A stretch of 64,000 bases of DNA from Microbacterium sp. BLY. Its GTDB lineage: Bacteria > Actinomycetota > Actinomycetes > Actinomycetales > Microbacteriaceae. This document shows, one piece after another, positions 18,008 through 27,356 of this stretch. The notes beneath the pieces are model-generated. The model was not told where the DNA came from. It saw only the letters and a program-made list of their open reading frames with translations, and did no database searches. The DNA lies in assembly GCF_017939615.1 (NCBI RefSeq), contig NZ_JAGKSR010000001.1, positions 1,488,001 through 1,552,000 on the forward strand, read 5' to 3'. How positions within the stretch are numbered: the first letter of the stretch is position 1; every line of letters begins with the position of its first letter. The translations under genes and the position numbers were made by a program.

Positions 18008-18765
18008 GCGAGCGTCTCCGTTCCGAGGTCGTGGGCACCCACGAGCGTGAGGAAGCGCTCCTGGAGGGTGAGGCCGGCTCGCACCTCGTCCAGCGCGCCG
18101 TGGGCGAGCAGCCGCCCCTCCGCCACGATGGCGACGCGGTCGCACAGCGATTCGACCAGTTCCATGACGTGGCTGGAGAGGACGACGGTCCCACCGCCGT
18201 CGACGAAGGAGCGCAGGATCTGGCGGATCGTCTGTCCGGAGACGGGGTCGACGGCCTCGAGGGGCTCGTCGAGGATGAGCAGGCGCGGTGCGTGGATGAG
18301 GGCGCAGGCCAGCCCGATCTTCTTCTTCATGCCGGCCGAGTAGTCGACGACGAGGGTGTCCCGAGCCTCGGTCAGGCCGAGGGCGTCGAGGAGTTCGCCG
18401 GAGCGGGAGACGACCTCCGCCTCCGGCATGCTCCGGAGCAGTCCGGTGTACCGCAGCAGCTCCGCGCCGGTGAGGCGGTCGAGCATGCGGATGCCGTCGG
18501 GGAGCACGCCCATGCGCGCCTTCGCCGCGGCCGGGTCCTGCCAGACGTCGGCGCCGAGCACCCAGGCTGTCCCCGCGTCCGGGCGCAGGAGGCCCGTGGT
18601 CATGGCGAGCGTGGTCGTCTTGCCGGCACCGTTGGGTCCCAGCAGCCCCAGCATGGAGCCGGCGGGGACGTCGAGCGACAGGGAGTCGACGGCGACCTTC
18701 GGGCCGAACTGCTTGCGGAGCCCGCGGAGGGCGAGGACGGGCGGTGCCGTGGCGTGATCGCTCAT
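17989..18765 (-). CDS. ABC transporter ATP-binding protein
   Basis: A 258-residue ATPase of the exporter (CcmA/drug) class. Walker A is GPNGAGKTTT, the signature is the atypical VDYSAGMKKKIGLACAL, and Walker B is LLILDEPLEAVDP. The overlap with the permease shows they form one transporter. TGGGAT (18772-18777, minus) ends 6 nt before the ATG, so the operon may start with a leaderless message. Confidence 0.93.
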   Translation of the reverse strand: MSDHATAPPVLALRGLRKQFGPKVAVDSLSLDVPAGSMLGLLGPNGAGKTTTLAMTTGLLRPDAGTAWVLGADVWQDPAAAKARMGVLPDGIRMLDRLTGAELLRYTGLLRSMPEAEVVSRSGELLDALGLTEARDTLVVDYSAGMKKKIGLACALIHAPRLLILDEPLEAVDPVSGQTIRQILRSFVDGGGTVVLSSHVMELVESLCDRVAIVAEGRLLAHGALDEVRAGLTLQERFLTLVGAHDLGTETLAWLRSS

Positions 18766-18833
18766 GCCACCATCCCACCATGCCGGTCCCGGGGGCGCAT
18801 CCGTCGCGGGGAGGACCCCGGGCCGCGGTCGGC

Positions 18834-19505
18834 TCAGCGGTCGAGGGCGGCGAAGCGCTCGATATCGCTGTTCGTCCCGGAGACGATGATGAGGTCGTGG
18901 TTGGTGACGATGGTGTTGGCCTCGGCGTAGCGGAACGGCTTGCCCGGGCTCTTCACGCCGACGACGGTGACCTTGTACTTGGAGCGCACGCCGGATTCGT
19001 TGAGCCCGACTCCGCGGATGAACTTCGGCGGATACATCTTGGCGAGCACGAAGTCGTCGTCGAACCGGATGAAGTCGAGCATGCGACCGCTGACGAGGTG
19101 GGCGACGCGCTCGCCGGCCTCGCGCTCCGGGTAGATGACGTGGTTCGCGCCGACGCGCGCGAGGATCTTCCCGTGCGACTGGGAGACCGCCTTCGCCCAG
19201 ATCTGCGGCACCTTGAGGTCGACGAGGTTGGCGGTGATGAGCACGGACGCCTCGATCGAGGAGCCGACGGCGACGACGGCGACCTGGAAGTCCTGGGCGC
19301 CGATCTGGCGGAGGGCGTCGATGTTGCGCGCGTCGGCCTGCACGGTGTGCGTGACGCGGTCCGACCACTTCTGCACGAGTTCGAGGTTGTCGTCGATCGC
19401 GAGCACTTCACGGTCGAGGCGGTCGAGCTCACCGGCGCACGCGGCGCCGAACCGGCCGAGACCGATGACGAGGACGGGAGCGTCGCCCCGAAGGACTTCA
19501 ACCAA
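18834..19505 (-). CDS. ktrA: Potassium uptake regulatory subunit, TrkA/KtrA type
   Basis: A 223-residue cytoplasmic gating subunit. The RCK-N Rossmann fold opens with VLVIGLGRFGAACAGEL and the dinucleotide-binding acidic end LAIDDN; the TrkA-C domain occupies about residues 140-220. A single RCK unit is the KtrA layout rather than the double E. coli TrkA. It overlaps the upstream channel gene by 8 bp. The stop is followed by 68 bp holding a weak CCCGGGG/CCCCGGG dyad. Confidence 0.9.
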   Translation of the reverse strand: MVEVLRGDAPVLVIGLGRFGAACAGELDRLDREVLAIDDNLELVQKWSDRVTHTVQADARNIDALRQIGAQDFQVAVVAVGSSIEASVLITANLVDLKVPQIWAKAVSQSHGKILARVGANHVIYPEREAGERVAHLVSGRMLDFIRFDDDFVLAKMYPPKFIRGVGLNESGVRSKYKVTVVGVKSPGKPFRYAEANTIVTNHDLIIVSGTNSDIERFAALDR

Positions 19506-20928
19506 CGATCGGCCTTTCCACGGGCAGTGAGTAGTACTGCGTGCGCGATGTCGCGGCGACTGCCGCAGCGAGAGTCACTGTACCAACGCGTCCCATGAAG
19601 ATCGTCGCGGCCATGACGTACGACGCGGAATCGGGCAGCTCCCCGGTGAGGCCGGTCGAGAGGCCCACGGTTCCGAACGCGGAGATGACGTCGAAGAGGA
19701 CGTGGCTGATGTCCGCCTTGGTGATCTGTGCGATGACGATGGTGGACAGCGCCACGATCGTCGCGCCCCAGGCGACGACGCTGAGGGCGACGCGCTGCAC
19801 GTCGCTGGGGATGCGCCGCCCGAAGGCCTCGACGGACTGGCGGCCTTTGGCCTCCGACCACACCGCGATCGCGAGCACGGCGAGCGTCGTGACCTTGATG
19901 CCGCCCGCGGTCGAGGCGGAGCCGCCGCCGACGAACATGAGCATGCTCGCCGCGAGGAGGGAGGAGCCGTTCAGATCGTCCATCTCGATCACGTTGAAGC
20001 CGCCGGATCGCGTCATCGCGGACAGGAAGAAGGCCTGGAAGGTCGTGTCCGCGGCGTCCATCGAGCCGAAGGTCTTCGGATTGTCGTACTCGAGGATGAG
20101 GAAGGCCGCCGCGCCGAGGATGAACAGGAGCACGGTGGTGACGATCGTGAGCTTGGAGTGCAGCGACCACCGCTTCACGTGCCAGACGTGCTTCGCGAGG
20201 GTGTAGATGACCGGGAAGCCGATGCTCCCGAGGAACACGCCGACCATCAACAGGGCGAGCACGAGGTAGTCGTCCGCGAAGACGGCCACGCCGCCGTCGT
20301 TGGGCGCGAACCCGGTGTTCGTGAATGCCATCGCCGAGAAGTAGGGGGCCTCCCAGAGGGCGGCGATGGGATCGACCCCGGCCATCACCAGCGCGGGGTA
20401 GAGCAGAGCCGCGAGGGCCGCCTCGATGAAGAGGGCGGAAAGGGCGACGGTGGTGAGCAGCTGCCCGACCTCGCCGAGGCGGACGGTCTGGCTCTCGTTG
20501 ACCACACCGCCGTGGGCCCGGAGCGGGTTGGTGTCGCCCGCCGCCATGAGCTTCGCCCGCAGCCCCAGGCGCTTCGAGATGAGCATGCCCATGAGGGAGG
20601 CGAGGGTCAGCACGCCGAGGGCGCCGATGTTGACGCCGATGAACACCACCACGTGTCCGAAGGGCGACCAGTGGTTCGCCATGTCGACGGTCGCGAGGCC
20701 CGTCACGCAGATGGTGGAGACGGCGGTGAAGAGGGCGTCGCTGAGGGGGGTGACTGTGCCGCTGGCGGAGGCGATCGGCAGCGAGAAGAGGACGGTGAAG
20801 ACGAGGATCAGCAGCGCGAACACCGCGATCGCGAAGCGGGAGGGCGACGACGTGATGAGGTGTTTCACGCGCCCGGCGGCTCCGGGAAGACCGGTGCGAG
20901 GGGACGACGCCGAAACGATGCCCGACAT
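19498..20928 (-). CDS. ktrB: Potassium uptake channel subunit, TrkH/KtrB family
   Basis: A 476-residue membrane protein forming the K+ pore. Four pore-loop repeats are recognisable, including the TAVSTICVTGLATVD segment with its selectivity Gly, AMAFTNTGF, AMTRSGGFNVIE and SAFGTVGLSTGL. The start at ATG 20928 (MSGIVSASS) gives a short cytosolic N-terminus. The downstream KtrA overlap argues for a stoichiometric complex. The length matches KtrB (about 450) better than TrkH. Confidence 0.92.
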   Translation of the reverse strand: MSGIVSASSPRTGLPGAAGRVKHLITSSPSRFAIAVFALLILVFTVLFSLPIASASGTVTPLSDALFTAVSTICVTGLATVDMANHWSPFGHVVVFIGVNIGALGVLTLASLMGMLISKRLGLRAKLMAAGDTNPLRAHGGVVNESQTVRLGEVGQLLTTVALSALFIEAALAALLYPALVMAGVDPIAALWEAPYFSAMAFTNTGFAPNDGGVAVFADDYLVLALLMVGVFLGSIGFPVIYTLAKHVWHVKRWSLHSKLTIVTTVLLFILGAAAFLILEYDNPKTFGSMDAADTTFQAFFLSAMTRSGGFNVIEMDDLNGSSLLAASMLMFVGGGSASTAGGIKVTTLAVLAIAVWSEAKGRQSVEAFGRRIPSDVQRVALSVVAWGATIVALSTIVIAQITKADISHVLFDVISAFGTVGLSTGLTGELPDSASYVMAATIFMGRVGTVTLAAAVAATSRTQYYSLPVERPIVG

Positions 20929-21033
20929 CGCTGGCCCCCTTCGTCTGCGCCGCCCGTTCTCCGGCGGCGGCGCGGCGCCTCTCGCCGAGCCTTCGTCATG
21001 GTACTCCGTGCCGGGGGCCACTACCCTGATCAC

Positions 21034-21450
21034 ATGACGGACATCTTCGACGTGATCGCAGACGGTACGAGGCGCGACATCCTCCAGCTCCTGCTCCGAC
21101 GCACGTCCGAAGGGGAGTCCGGCACGAGCGTGAGCCAGATCGTGGCCGACCTCGGCATCAGCCAGCCCACGGTCTCCAAGCACCTCAAGGTGCTGCGCGA
21201 CGCCGAGCTCGTGACCGTGCGCGAGGACGGGCAGCGCCGCTTCTACAGTCTCTCCGTCGCGCCTCTCGAAGCCGTCGACGACTGGCTGGTCCCCTTCCTC
21301 GTCGATGCGTACGGTGCTGCGGCTCCGGACATCGCCTACCCCGGGTCGGCGATCCCCGAGGGGGCCGCCCACGCCGCGGAGGTCGTCGGGCGGGCGGCGG
21401 CGTCGGCGAAGCACGTCGTCACGAACGCGTTCAAACGCCTCGGCGCCTGA
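21034..21450 (+). CDS. ArsR-family winged-helix transcriptional regulator
   Basis: A 138-residue DNA-binding protein. The winged HTH spans about residues 5-85 (FDVIADGTRRDILQLL, then the recognition helix ISQPTVSKHLKVLRDA and the wing REDGQRRFYSL). No Cys metal site is present, so it is not an obvious metal sensor. The tail after residue 95 is Ala-rich. TACCCT (21022-21027) ends 6 nt before the ATG. It diverges from the potassium genes; whether it controls them is unknown. Confidence 0.88.
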   Translation: MTDIFDVIADGTRRDILQLLLRRTSEGESGTSVSQIVADLGISQPTVSKHLKVLRDAELVTVREDGQRRFYSLSVAPLEAVDDWLVPFLVDAYGAAAPDIAYPGSAIPEGAAHAAEVVGRAAASAKHVVTNAFKRLGA

Positions 21451-21483
21451 GCGACGCCTCACTGATCACAACAGTCACGCGGG

Positions 21484-21513
21484 TTTACACGCGTCCCAGC
21501 GACCCCATAGAGT
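21484..21513 (+). promoter_or_regulatory. Predicted promoter of the BldC-like gene
   Basis: TTTACA (21484-21489) and TAGAGT (21508-21513) are separated by 18 bp, 28 bp upstream of the ATG at 21541, which has a GAAAGGGG ribosome binding site. Confidence 0.55.
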
Positions 21514-21540
21514 GTGCTCATCGAGAAAGGGGTACGTGGG

Positions 21541-21732
21541 ATGCCCGAGGTTCCAGACGTCCGATTCCTGACGGTGGCCGAAGTCGCCGAGCTGATGCGC
21601 GTGTCCAAGATGACCGTGTACCGCCTCGTGCACGCCGGCGACCTCCCCGCCATCCGGTTCGGACGGAGCTACCGCGTGCCGGAGTCCGCCGTCGCGGAGG
21701 CCCTGCAGCGTCCCATCGCCGACGCCGGCTGA
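21541..21732 (+). CDS. BldC-like helix-turn-helix DNA-binding protein (excisionase/MerR-like fold)
   Basis: A 63-residue protein that is almost entirely a winged HTH: FLTVAEVAELMRVSKMTVYRLVHAG then LPAIRFGRSYRVPESAV. This is the BldC/excisionase-like single domain, a developmental or stress regulator in other actinobacteria. Start choice: ATG 21541 has a good SD at 21524-21531; an in-frame GTG at 21514 directly abuts the -10 and is unlikely. The next gene encodes bS22, a neighbour often found beside BldC homologues. The role here is unknown. Confidence 0.88.
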   Translation: MPEVPDVRFLTVAEVAELMRVSKMTVYRLVHAGDLPAIRFGRSYRVPESAVAEALQRPIADAG

Positions 21733-21762
21733 CTCGGGGGCGCGGGGCACCCTCCCGAGTTT
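21732..21762 (+). terminator. Terminator overlapping the BldC-like stop codon
   Basis: ACTCGGG (21732-21738) pairs with CCCGAGT (21754-21760), followed by TT. The stem begins on the last base of the TGA stop. Confidence 0.5.
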
Positions 21763-21847
21763 GCTAGGATGATCCGAGGCATTTTTCGTGCTCGTACCCG
21801 GGTGTCCGATTCCGGCGACACCCAGCCCCTGACTTAGTGAGGTTTCC

Positions 21848-21946
21848 GTGGGTTCTGTCATCAAGAAGCGCCGCAAGCGCATGGCGAAGAAGAAGCACCG
21901 CAAGCTGCTTCGCAAGACTCGCCACCAGCGCCGCAACAAGAAGTAA
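21848..21946 (+). CDS. Small ribosomal protein bS22 (AURKAIP1/COX24 domain)
   Basis: A 32-codon gene encoding MGSVIKKRRKRMAKKKHRK and a C-terminal part LLRKTRHQRRNKK. This matches the actinobacterial bS22 protein described on mycobacterial 30S ribosomes, almost residue for residue at the N-terminus. More than half the residues are Lys or Arg. The start is GTG at 21848 with GAGG at 21838-21841. The 5' leader holds a stem of GGGTGTC (21800-21806) and GACACCC (21817-21823), and TAGGAT (21765-21770) is a plausible -10. Confidence 0.93.
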   Translation: MGSVIKKRRKRMAKKKHRKLLRKTRHQRRNKK

Positions 21947-21960
21947 GCGGCCAGACACCG

Positions 21961-21989
21961 AGCGCCTGTCTTCGGACGGGCGCTTTGTG
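21961..21989 (+). terminator. Terminator after bS22 with a UUCG loop
   Basis: A 9-bp stem, 21962-21970 with 21975-21983 (one G-U pair), closes a CTTCGG tetraloop and is followed by TTTGTGT. This is a strong intrinsic terminator. Confidence 0.8.
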
Positions 21990-22025
21990 TCTCTGCGCGC
22001 CGTTCCGCACCGCCGAGAGGATGTC

Positions 22026-22328
22026 ATGAAGTCGATCACCGTCGCCGAACTCGCCGAGCGCTCCGGCACGCCCCTCATCGACGTCCGGGAGGTGAACGAG
22101 TTCCAGGCTGGACACGTCCCGGGTGCCGTGAACATCCCGATGTCCGAGATCGGCAACCGTCTGGACGAGCTTCCCGCGGAGTCGTTCGACGTGATCTGCC
22201 AGGCCGGCGGACGCTCGGCCCGCGTGGTCGAGGCGCTCGAGGCCCGCGGCTACGACGCCACCAACGTCGAGGGTGGCACCGGCGAGTGGATCGCCCAGGG
22301 ACGCGAGGTGGAGGTCCCGTCGTCGTGA
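22026..22328 (+). CDS. Rhodanese-like domain protein
   Basis: A 100-residue single rhodanese domain, a sulfur-transfer fold. Seen are LIDVREVNEFQAGHVPGAVNIP and the active-site loop ICQAGGRSARV with its Cys near residue 60, then GGTGEWIAQGR. The SD GAGAGGA precedes ATG 22026. The stop overlaps the GTG of the glutaredoxin-like gene (GTGA), so these cytosolic thiol proteins are made together. Confidence 0.92.
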   Translation: MKSITVAELAERSGTPLIDVREVNEFQAGHVPGAVNIPMSEIGNRLDELPAESFDVICQAGGRSARVVEALEARGYDATNVEGGTGEWIAQGREVEVPSS

Positions 22329-22621
22329 CGACGCTGACCCTCATCGGCAAGCCCGACTGCCATCTGTGCGACGTGGCCTCCGAGGTCGTCGACGCGGTCG
22401 TCGCCGAACTGCCCGAGGCCGCTGCCGAGCGCATCCGGATCGTGGAAGCCTCGATCCAGGACGACCCGGCCCTGTACGAGCAGTGGTGGGAGAAGATCCC
22501 CGTCGTGCTGATCGACGGGAACCTGCACGCCCATTGGCGCGTGAACCCCGAACGTCTGCGGGGAGCACTGGAGCAAGCCGTCGGTGCGGAGGCCCGCGCG
22601 GACGAGAAGGAGCTGCGATGA
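22325..22621 (+). CDS. Glutaredoxin-family (thioredoxin-fold) protein
   Basis: A 98-residue thioredoxin-fold protein with the redox motif CHLC (GKPDCHLCDVAS, residues about 8-19) and the cis-Pro strand KIPVVLIDG. It belongs to the DUF836/glutaredoxin-like group common in actinobacteria, which lack glutathione, so mycothiol or a protein thiol is the likely partner (inference). The GTG start overlaps the rhodanese stop; the end overlaps the next ATG. Confidence 0.88.
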   Translation: MTTLTLIGKPDCHLCDVASEVVDAVVAELPEAAAERIRIVEASIQDDPALYEQWWEKIPVVLIDGNLHAHWRVNPERLRGALEQAVGAEARADEKELR

Positions 22622-22920
22622 CCATCCGTCATGTCGTCACCTGGAAGCTCGCCGCGGAGGACGCGGGAGAGCGCAAGGCCCAGGCCGCCGAGGTCGCGCG
22701 CCGCCTCAACGCGCTCGACGGCGTCGTCCCGCAGCTGCGCAGCATCTGGGCCGGCGCGAACGACGTCTACCCCGACGCGAACTGGGACGTGACCCTGGTC
22801 GCCGACTTCGACTCCGTCGAGGACCTGGAGCAGTATCAGGTGCACCCCGCGCACGAAGAGGTCGCCGGATTCATCCGCTCGGTCGTCTCCGGGCGTGTGG
22901 CCGTCGACGCCGAGCTCTGA
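22618..22920 (+). CDS. Dabb (stress-responsive alpha/beta barrel) family protein
   Basis: A 100-residue protein with the dimeric alpha+beta barrel pattern: MTIRHVVTWKL at the start, a central WDVTLVADFDSVEDLEQYQVHPAH, then FIRSVVSGRVAVD. Members of this group are small cytosolic proteins, many of unknown function. The ATG overlaps the stop of the glutaredoxin-like gene (ATGA), making it the third cistron of a tightly coupled trio. Confidence 0.88.
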   Translation: MTIRHVVTWKLAAEDAGERKAQAAEVARRLNALDGVVPQLRSIWAGANDVYPDANWDVTLVADFDSVEDLEQYQVHPAHEEVAGFIRSVVSGRVAVDAEL

Positions 22921-22979
22921 GGCACGGTGCCGTCGAGCGGCACTGAAACACAAACGTAATGCGGCGCAGGCGCATGTCA

Positions 22980-23009
22980 TTGGTCACGCGACGAGCCGCA
23001 TGTTTAGAT
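22980..23009 (+). promoter_or_regulatory. Predicted promoter of the amino-acid ABC operon
   Basis: TTGGTC (22980-22985) and TTAGAT (23004-23009) are 18 bp apart, 51 bp before the start of the binding-protein gene. A GTGCCG/CGGCAC dyad at 22927-22943 may end the upstream operon. Confidence 0.45.
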
Positions 23010-23060
23010 GAACTCCTACCCGTCCGTGGGCGCAGCAGCCCCCGACTCCCAGGAGCCGAC

Positions 23061-23873
23061 ATGTCCCGTCGTAACCTCTTCGCCGGCCTCGCGATCGCGG
23101 CCACCGCCACCCTCGCGCTCGCCGGATGCGCCACCGGCTCCTCTGACGCGGGCAGCGGCGGCGAGCCCGCCGCCGGCGACGAGTACGGCCTCGTCGAGGC
23201 GGGCAAGCTCACCGTCTGCTCCGACATCCCGTACCCGCCGTTCGAGTTCGAGGGTGACGACGGCGAGTACACCGGCTTCGACATCGACCTCCTCGGCGCG
23301 ATCGCCGAGGAGCTCGACCTGGAACTCTCCGTGCAGGACGTCGGCTTCGACGCGCTGCAGTCCGGAACGACCCTCGCCGCCGGCACCTGTGACGTCGGCG
23401 CCTCGGCCATGACGATCACCGACGAGCGCAAGGCCAACATCGACTTCTCCGACCCGTACTACGACTCGCTGCAGTCGCTGCTCGTGCGCACGGATTCGGG
23501 CATCGAGTCCATCGACGACCTCGACGGCAAGAACGTCGGCGTGCAGCAGGGCACGACGGGTGAGGCGTACGCGACCGAGAACGCGAAGGGCGCTCAGCTC
23601 GTGCAGTACCCGTCGGACGGCGAGCTGTGGCCGGCGATCCAGGCGGGGCAGATCGACGCGATCCTGCAGGACCAGCCGGTCAACCTCGAGCACGAGAAGG
23701 CCGACTCCGCGTACAAGATCGTCGAGACCTACGAGACCGACGAGTCCTACGGCTTCGCCTTCGCCAAGGGCGAGAAGGACGAGCTCCTCGACGCGGTGAA
23801 CGGTGCGCTCGCGGACCTGCGGGACAACGGCGAGTACCAGAAGATCTACGACCAGTACTTCACGGCGAACTGA
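23061..23873 (+). CDS. Amino-acid ABC transporter substrate-binding lipoprotein
   Basis: A 270-residue extracellular lipoprotein. The signal peptide ends in the lipobox LALAGC (Cys23). The mature part is a family 3 periplasmic-binding fold: LTVCSDIPYPPFEFEG, then GFDIDLLGAIAEEL, ASAMTITDERKANIDFSDPYY and GVQQGTTGEAY. It feeds the permease and ATPase encoded next. Polar or acidic amino acids such as glutamine or glutamate are the usual ligands of this type; the ligand here is not proven. Confidence 0.93.
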   Translation: MSRRNLFAGLAIAATATLALAGCATGSSDAGSGGEPAAGDEYGLVEAGKLTVCSDIPYPPFEFEGDDGEYTGFDIDLLGAIAEELDLELSVQDVGFDALQSGTTLAAGTCDVGASAMTITDERKANIDFSDPYYDSLQSLLVRTDSGIESIDDLDGKNVGVQQGTTGEAYATENAKGAQLVQYPSDGELWPAIQAGQIDAILQDQPVNLEHEKADSAYKIVETYETDESYGFAFAKGEKDELLDAVNGALADLRDNGEYQKIYDQYFTAN

Positions 23874-23907
23874 GCCGGGGAACACGGAGGTCGGGAGGAC
23901 CTTGACA

Positions 23908-24701
23908 ATGGCGTTGAGGCGCACCACCAAGCAGAAGCTCTACCGGTACACCGTCTACGCGGTGCTGATCGCGATCGCCGTCTGGATCGCGTTCAGCACC
24001 GACTGGTCCCGACTCGGGCAGCTCTTCTTCAACCCCGAGGTCGCAGCCAAGATGCTGCCGGGGATCATCACGACCGCGCTCGTCAACACCCTGTGGTTCA
24101 CGGCGGTGGCGTTCGCCGGCGGCCTGCTCCTCGGCGTCATCCTCGCGCTGATGAAGCTGTCGGAGATCGGCCCTTTCCGGTGGATCGCGACGGTCTGGAT
24201 CGAGCTCTTCCGCGGACTCCCCGCGCTGCTCACGATCTTCGCCATCGGGTTCATCGTGCCGATCGCGCTCGGGGTCCGGGCGCAGGAGCTCGGCGGTCCT
24301 GTGGTGCTCGGTCTGATCGGTCTCGTGCTCGTCGCATCGGCGTACATGGCCGAGACCATTCGGGCGGGGCTGCAGGCCGTGCCGAAGGGACAGACCGAGG
24401 CGGCGCGTTCGCTCGGCATGTCGCCCATGAAGACGACCTTCTGGATCGTCGTGCCGCAGGGCTTCCGCATCATCATCCCGCCGCTGACGAACGAGTTCGT
24501 GCTGCTGTTGAAGGACACGTCGCTGCTGTTCGTCGTCGGCACCTTCGTCTGGTCGAAGGAGCTCACGACTTTCGCCCGTGACGCCAGTACGCAGAACGCC
24601 AACGGAACGCCGCTCATCATGGCGGCGATCCTCTACCTGATCGTGACGATCCCACTCACGCGTTTCAGCGCGTGGCTGGAGCGTCGGATGGCGAGGACAC
24701 G

Positions 24702-24705
<4 letters not shown>
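23908..24705 (+). CDS. Amino-acid ABC transporter permease
   Basis: A 265-residue HisM/GlnP-type membrane protein. It shows the polar amino-acid permease start ([14 protein letters not shown]), the EAA-like coupling loop [22 protein letters not shown], then [27 protein letters not shown]. Five to six membrane spans are expected. The start at ATG 23908 has GGGAGGA at 23893-23899. It ends in ATGA with the ATPase gene. A single permease gene suggests a homodimer. Confidence 0.95.
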
Positions 24706-25457
<752 letters not shown>

Positions 25458-25476
25458 TTCTCTCCCGGGCTCTCAG

Positions 25477-26568
25477 TCAGCCGCGGGGGCGTGCGACCAC
25501 CGGGGCAGGGGTCACCGCGATGCGCACGCGGTCGCCGAAAGAGGGGTGCACGGTGGGAGCATGCTGCACGCGCACGAGCTCGCCGGACTCCGTGCGCACG
25601 AGCGTCCGCCGCATGCTGCCGAGGAAGGTGCTCTCCTCCACGAGGGCGTCGGTCGCCGCATCGTCCGCGGAGGTGAAGCGGACGTTCTCCGGGCGGAGGT
25701 ACACGTCGACCGGACCGTCGGCGGGCGTCTGCAGCGGAAGCCGCTGCCCCCACACGATGACGTGATCGCCCTCGGCGACGCCGGACACGACGCTGGACAG
25801 CCCGACGAAGGCGGCGACCGCGGCGTTCGCGGGGGTCGTGTACAGCTCCTCCGGCGAACCGATCTGCTCGATCCGTCCGGCGTTCATGACCGCGATCCGG
25901 TCGGACACCGCGAGGGCCTCCTCCTGGTCGTGCGTCACGAACACCGTCGTGATCCCGAGGCGGAGCTGGATGCGACGGATCTCGTCCCGCAACTGCACGC
26001 GGACCTTGGCGTCCAGCGCGGACAGGGGCTCGTCCAGCAGCAGGACCCGCGGCTCCGTGACGAGGGCACGCGCCAGCGCCACCCGCTGCTGCTGTCCGCC
26101 GGAGAGCTGATGCGGGAAGCGATCCGCGAGGTCGGCGAGACCCACGAGAGCGAGCGCGTCCCATGCCCGACGCGCCGCTTCCGCCTTCCCGACGCCCCGC
26201 CGGCGGAGGCCGAACGCCGTGTTGTCGACGACGCGGAGATGCGGGAAGAGCGAGTACGACTGGAACACCATGCCGATGTCGCGCCGGTTGGTGGGCACAC
26301 GGGACACGTCGCCCCCGCCGAGCAGGACCGCCCCGTCGTCGGCGGCCTCGAGCCCGGCGAGCACGCGCAGGAGCGTCGTCTTGCCGCAGCCGGACGGCCC
26401 CAGCAACGAGACGAACTCCCCGGGGGCGATGTCGAGGTCGACGCCGTGCAGCACCCGGGGGCCGCCGTAGCTCTTCACGATGCCGCGCAGCTCGACGCGG
26501 GTGCCCTCGCCGGCCTGGGCGAGCAGCAGGTTGTCCTTGGTGCGGGGAAGCGCGTGATCGAGGGTCAT
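25477..26568 (-). CDS. ABC transporter ATP-binding protein (PotA/FbpC type, with TOBE domain)
   Basis: A 363-residue importer ATPase. The nucleotide domain spans about residues 25-260 (Walker A GPSGCGKTT, signature [15 protein letters not shown], Walker B VLLLDEPLSALD, VTHDQEEALAVSDRI), followed by a TOBE domain with DVYLRPENVRF. This architecture is shared by iron(III), thiamine, 2-aminoethylphosphonate and polyamine importers. The start overlaps the permease stop (ATGA). It is the last gene of a four-gene operon. Confidence 0.93.
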   Translation of the reverse strand: MTLDHALPRTKDNLLLAQAGEGTRVELRGIVKSYGGPRVLHGVDLDIAPGEFVSLLGPSGCGKTTLLRVLAGLEAADDGAVLLGGGDVSRVPTNRRDIGMVFQSYSLFPHLRVVDNTAFGLRRRGVGKAEAARRAWDALALVGLADLADRFPHQLSGGQQQRVALARALVTEPRVLLLDEPLSALDAKVRVQLRDEIRRIQLRLGITTVFVTHDQEEALAVSDRIAVMNAGRIEQIGSPEELYTTPANAAVAAFVGLSSVVSGVAEGDHVIVWGQRLPLQTPADGPVDVYLRPENVRFTSADDAATDALVEESTFLGSMRRTLVRTESGELVRVQHAPTVHPSFGDRVRIAVTPAPVVARPRG

Positions 26569-27356
26569 GACCGGGCCTTTCGCGAGCCGCGGGCGACGCG
26601 ACCGATGAGGAGGAGCAGGAGGAAGGCGAGGAGCAGGGCGAGGAGGGTGAAGATCGCCGGCGCATAGGGGTCCTGCTTCTGCACCACGACCATCGCCGTC
26701 TGGAAGACCTGCCGGTTGAGGAGGGACGCGATCGTGAACTCGCCGAGCACCACCGCGATGGAGAGCAGGGAGGCGGCGAGCAGCCCCTGCCGCAGGTTCG
26801 GGGCGAGCACCCGGACGACGACGACCGGCCAGCTCGCTCCGAGCGAGCGCGCGGCTTCGGCGAGCGTCCGCAGGTCGGCGGCGTCGATCGACGCCTGGAT
26901 CGCACGGAACGCGAACGGGAGCACCGTGATGCCGTACGCGAAGGCGAGCGTCCACGTCCCCGTCCCGAGAGTGCGCCCGATCTGCAGGTAGATCGGCGCC
27001 AGGCCCACGACGAGGACGATTGCCGGGATCGAGATCGGCAGGAGCGCCACGAACGCGAAGGACGACGCGAGGCGGGGGAAGCGCAGATTCACGAGGATCA
27101 TCGTCGGCGCCAGCAGGAGAAGGACGATCCCGACGGTGACCAGCGCGAGCAGCAGCGAGTTGCCCAGGCCCGTCCAGATCGGCCGGATCGCCGCCGACGC
27201 GGCGGGGTCGAACAGCGCGGTCCAGTGAGCGAGCGTCGGGCCGTCCGGGCCGCGCAGCGTGAACAGGAAGGTGGACACCAGCGGCACCGCGAAGAACGCC
27301 CCCACGAGGAGACCGATCACCGCCCGGGTGAGACGGGACGGCGCGAGCGCGTTCAT
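26565..27356 (-). CDS. ABC transporter permease, second subunit of the AfuA-like importer
   Basis: A 263-residue inner-membrane permease with six likely spans and the binding-protein-dependent coupling loop DLRTLAEAARSLGASWPVVVVRVLAPNLR. The ATG at 27356 overlaps the preceding permease gene's end by 4 bp (ATGA). With the neighbouring permease it forms the heterodimeric channel. Confidence 0.93.
   Translation of the reverse strand: MNALAPSRLTRAVIGLLVGAFFAVPLVSTFLFTLRGPDGPTLAHWTALFDPAASAAIRPIWTGLGNSLLLALVTVGIVLLLLAPTMILVNLRFPRLASSFAFVALLPISIPAIVLVVGLAPIYLQIGRTLGTGTWTLAFAYGITVLPFAFRAIQASIDAADLRTLAEAARSLGASWPVVVVRVLAPNLRQGLLAASLLSIAVVLGEFTIASLLNRQVFQTAMVVVQKQDPYAPAIFTLLALLLAFLLLLLIGRVARGSRKARS

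Noticed and set aside
16415..18781. A single 788-codon frame spanning both the ABC permease and ATPase genes
   Set aside because: The N-terminal part is an Arg/Pro-rich shadow of the ATPase gene in another frame. Two overlapping genes (ATPase 17989-18765, permease 16415-18007) explain it.
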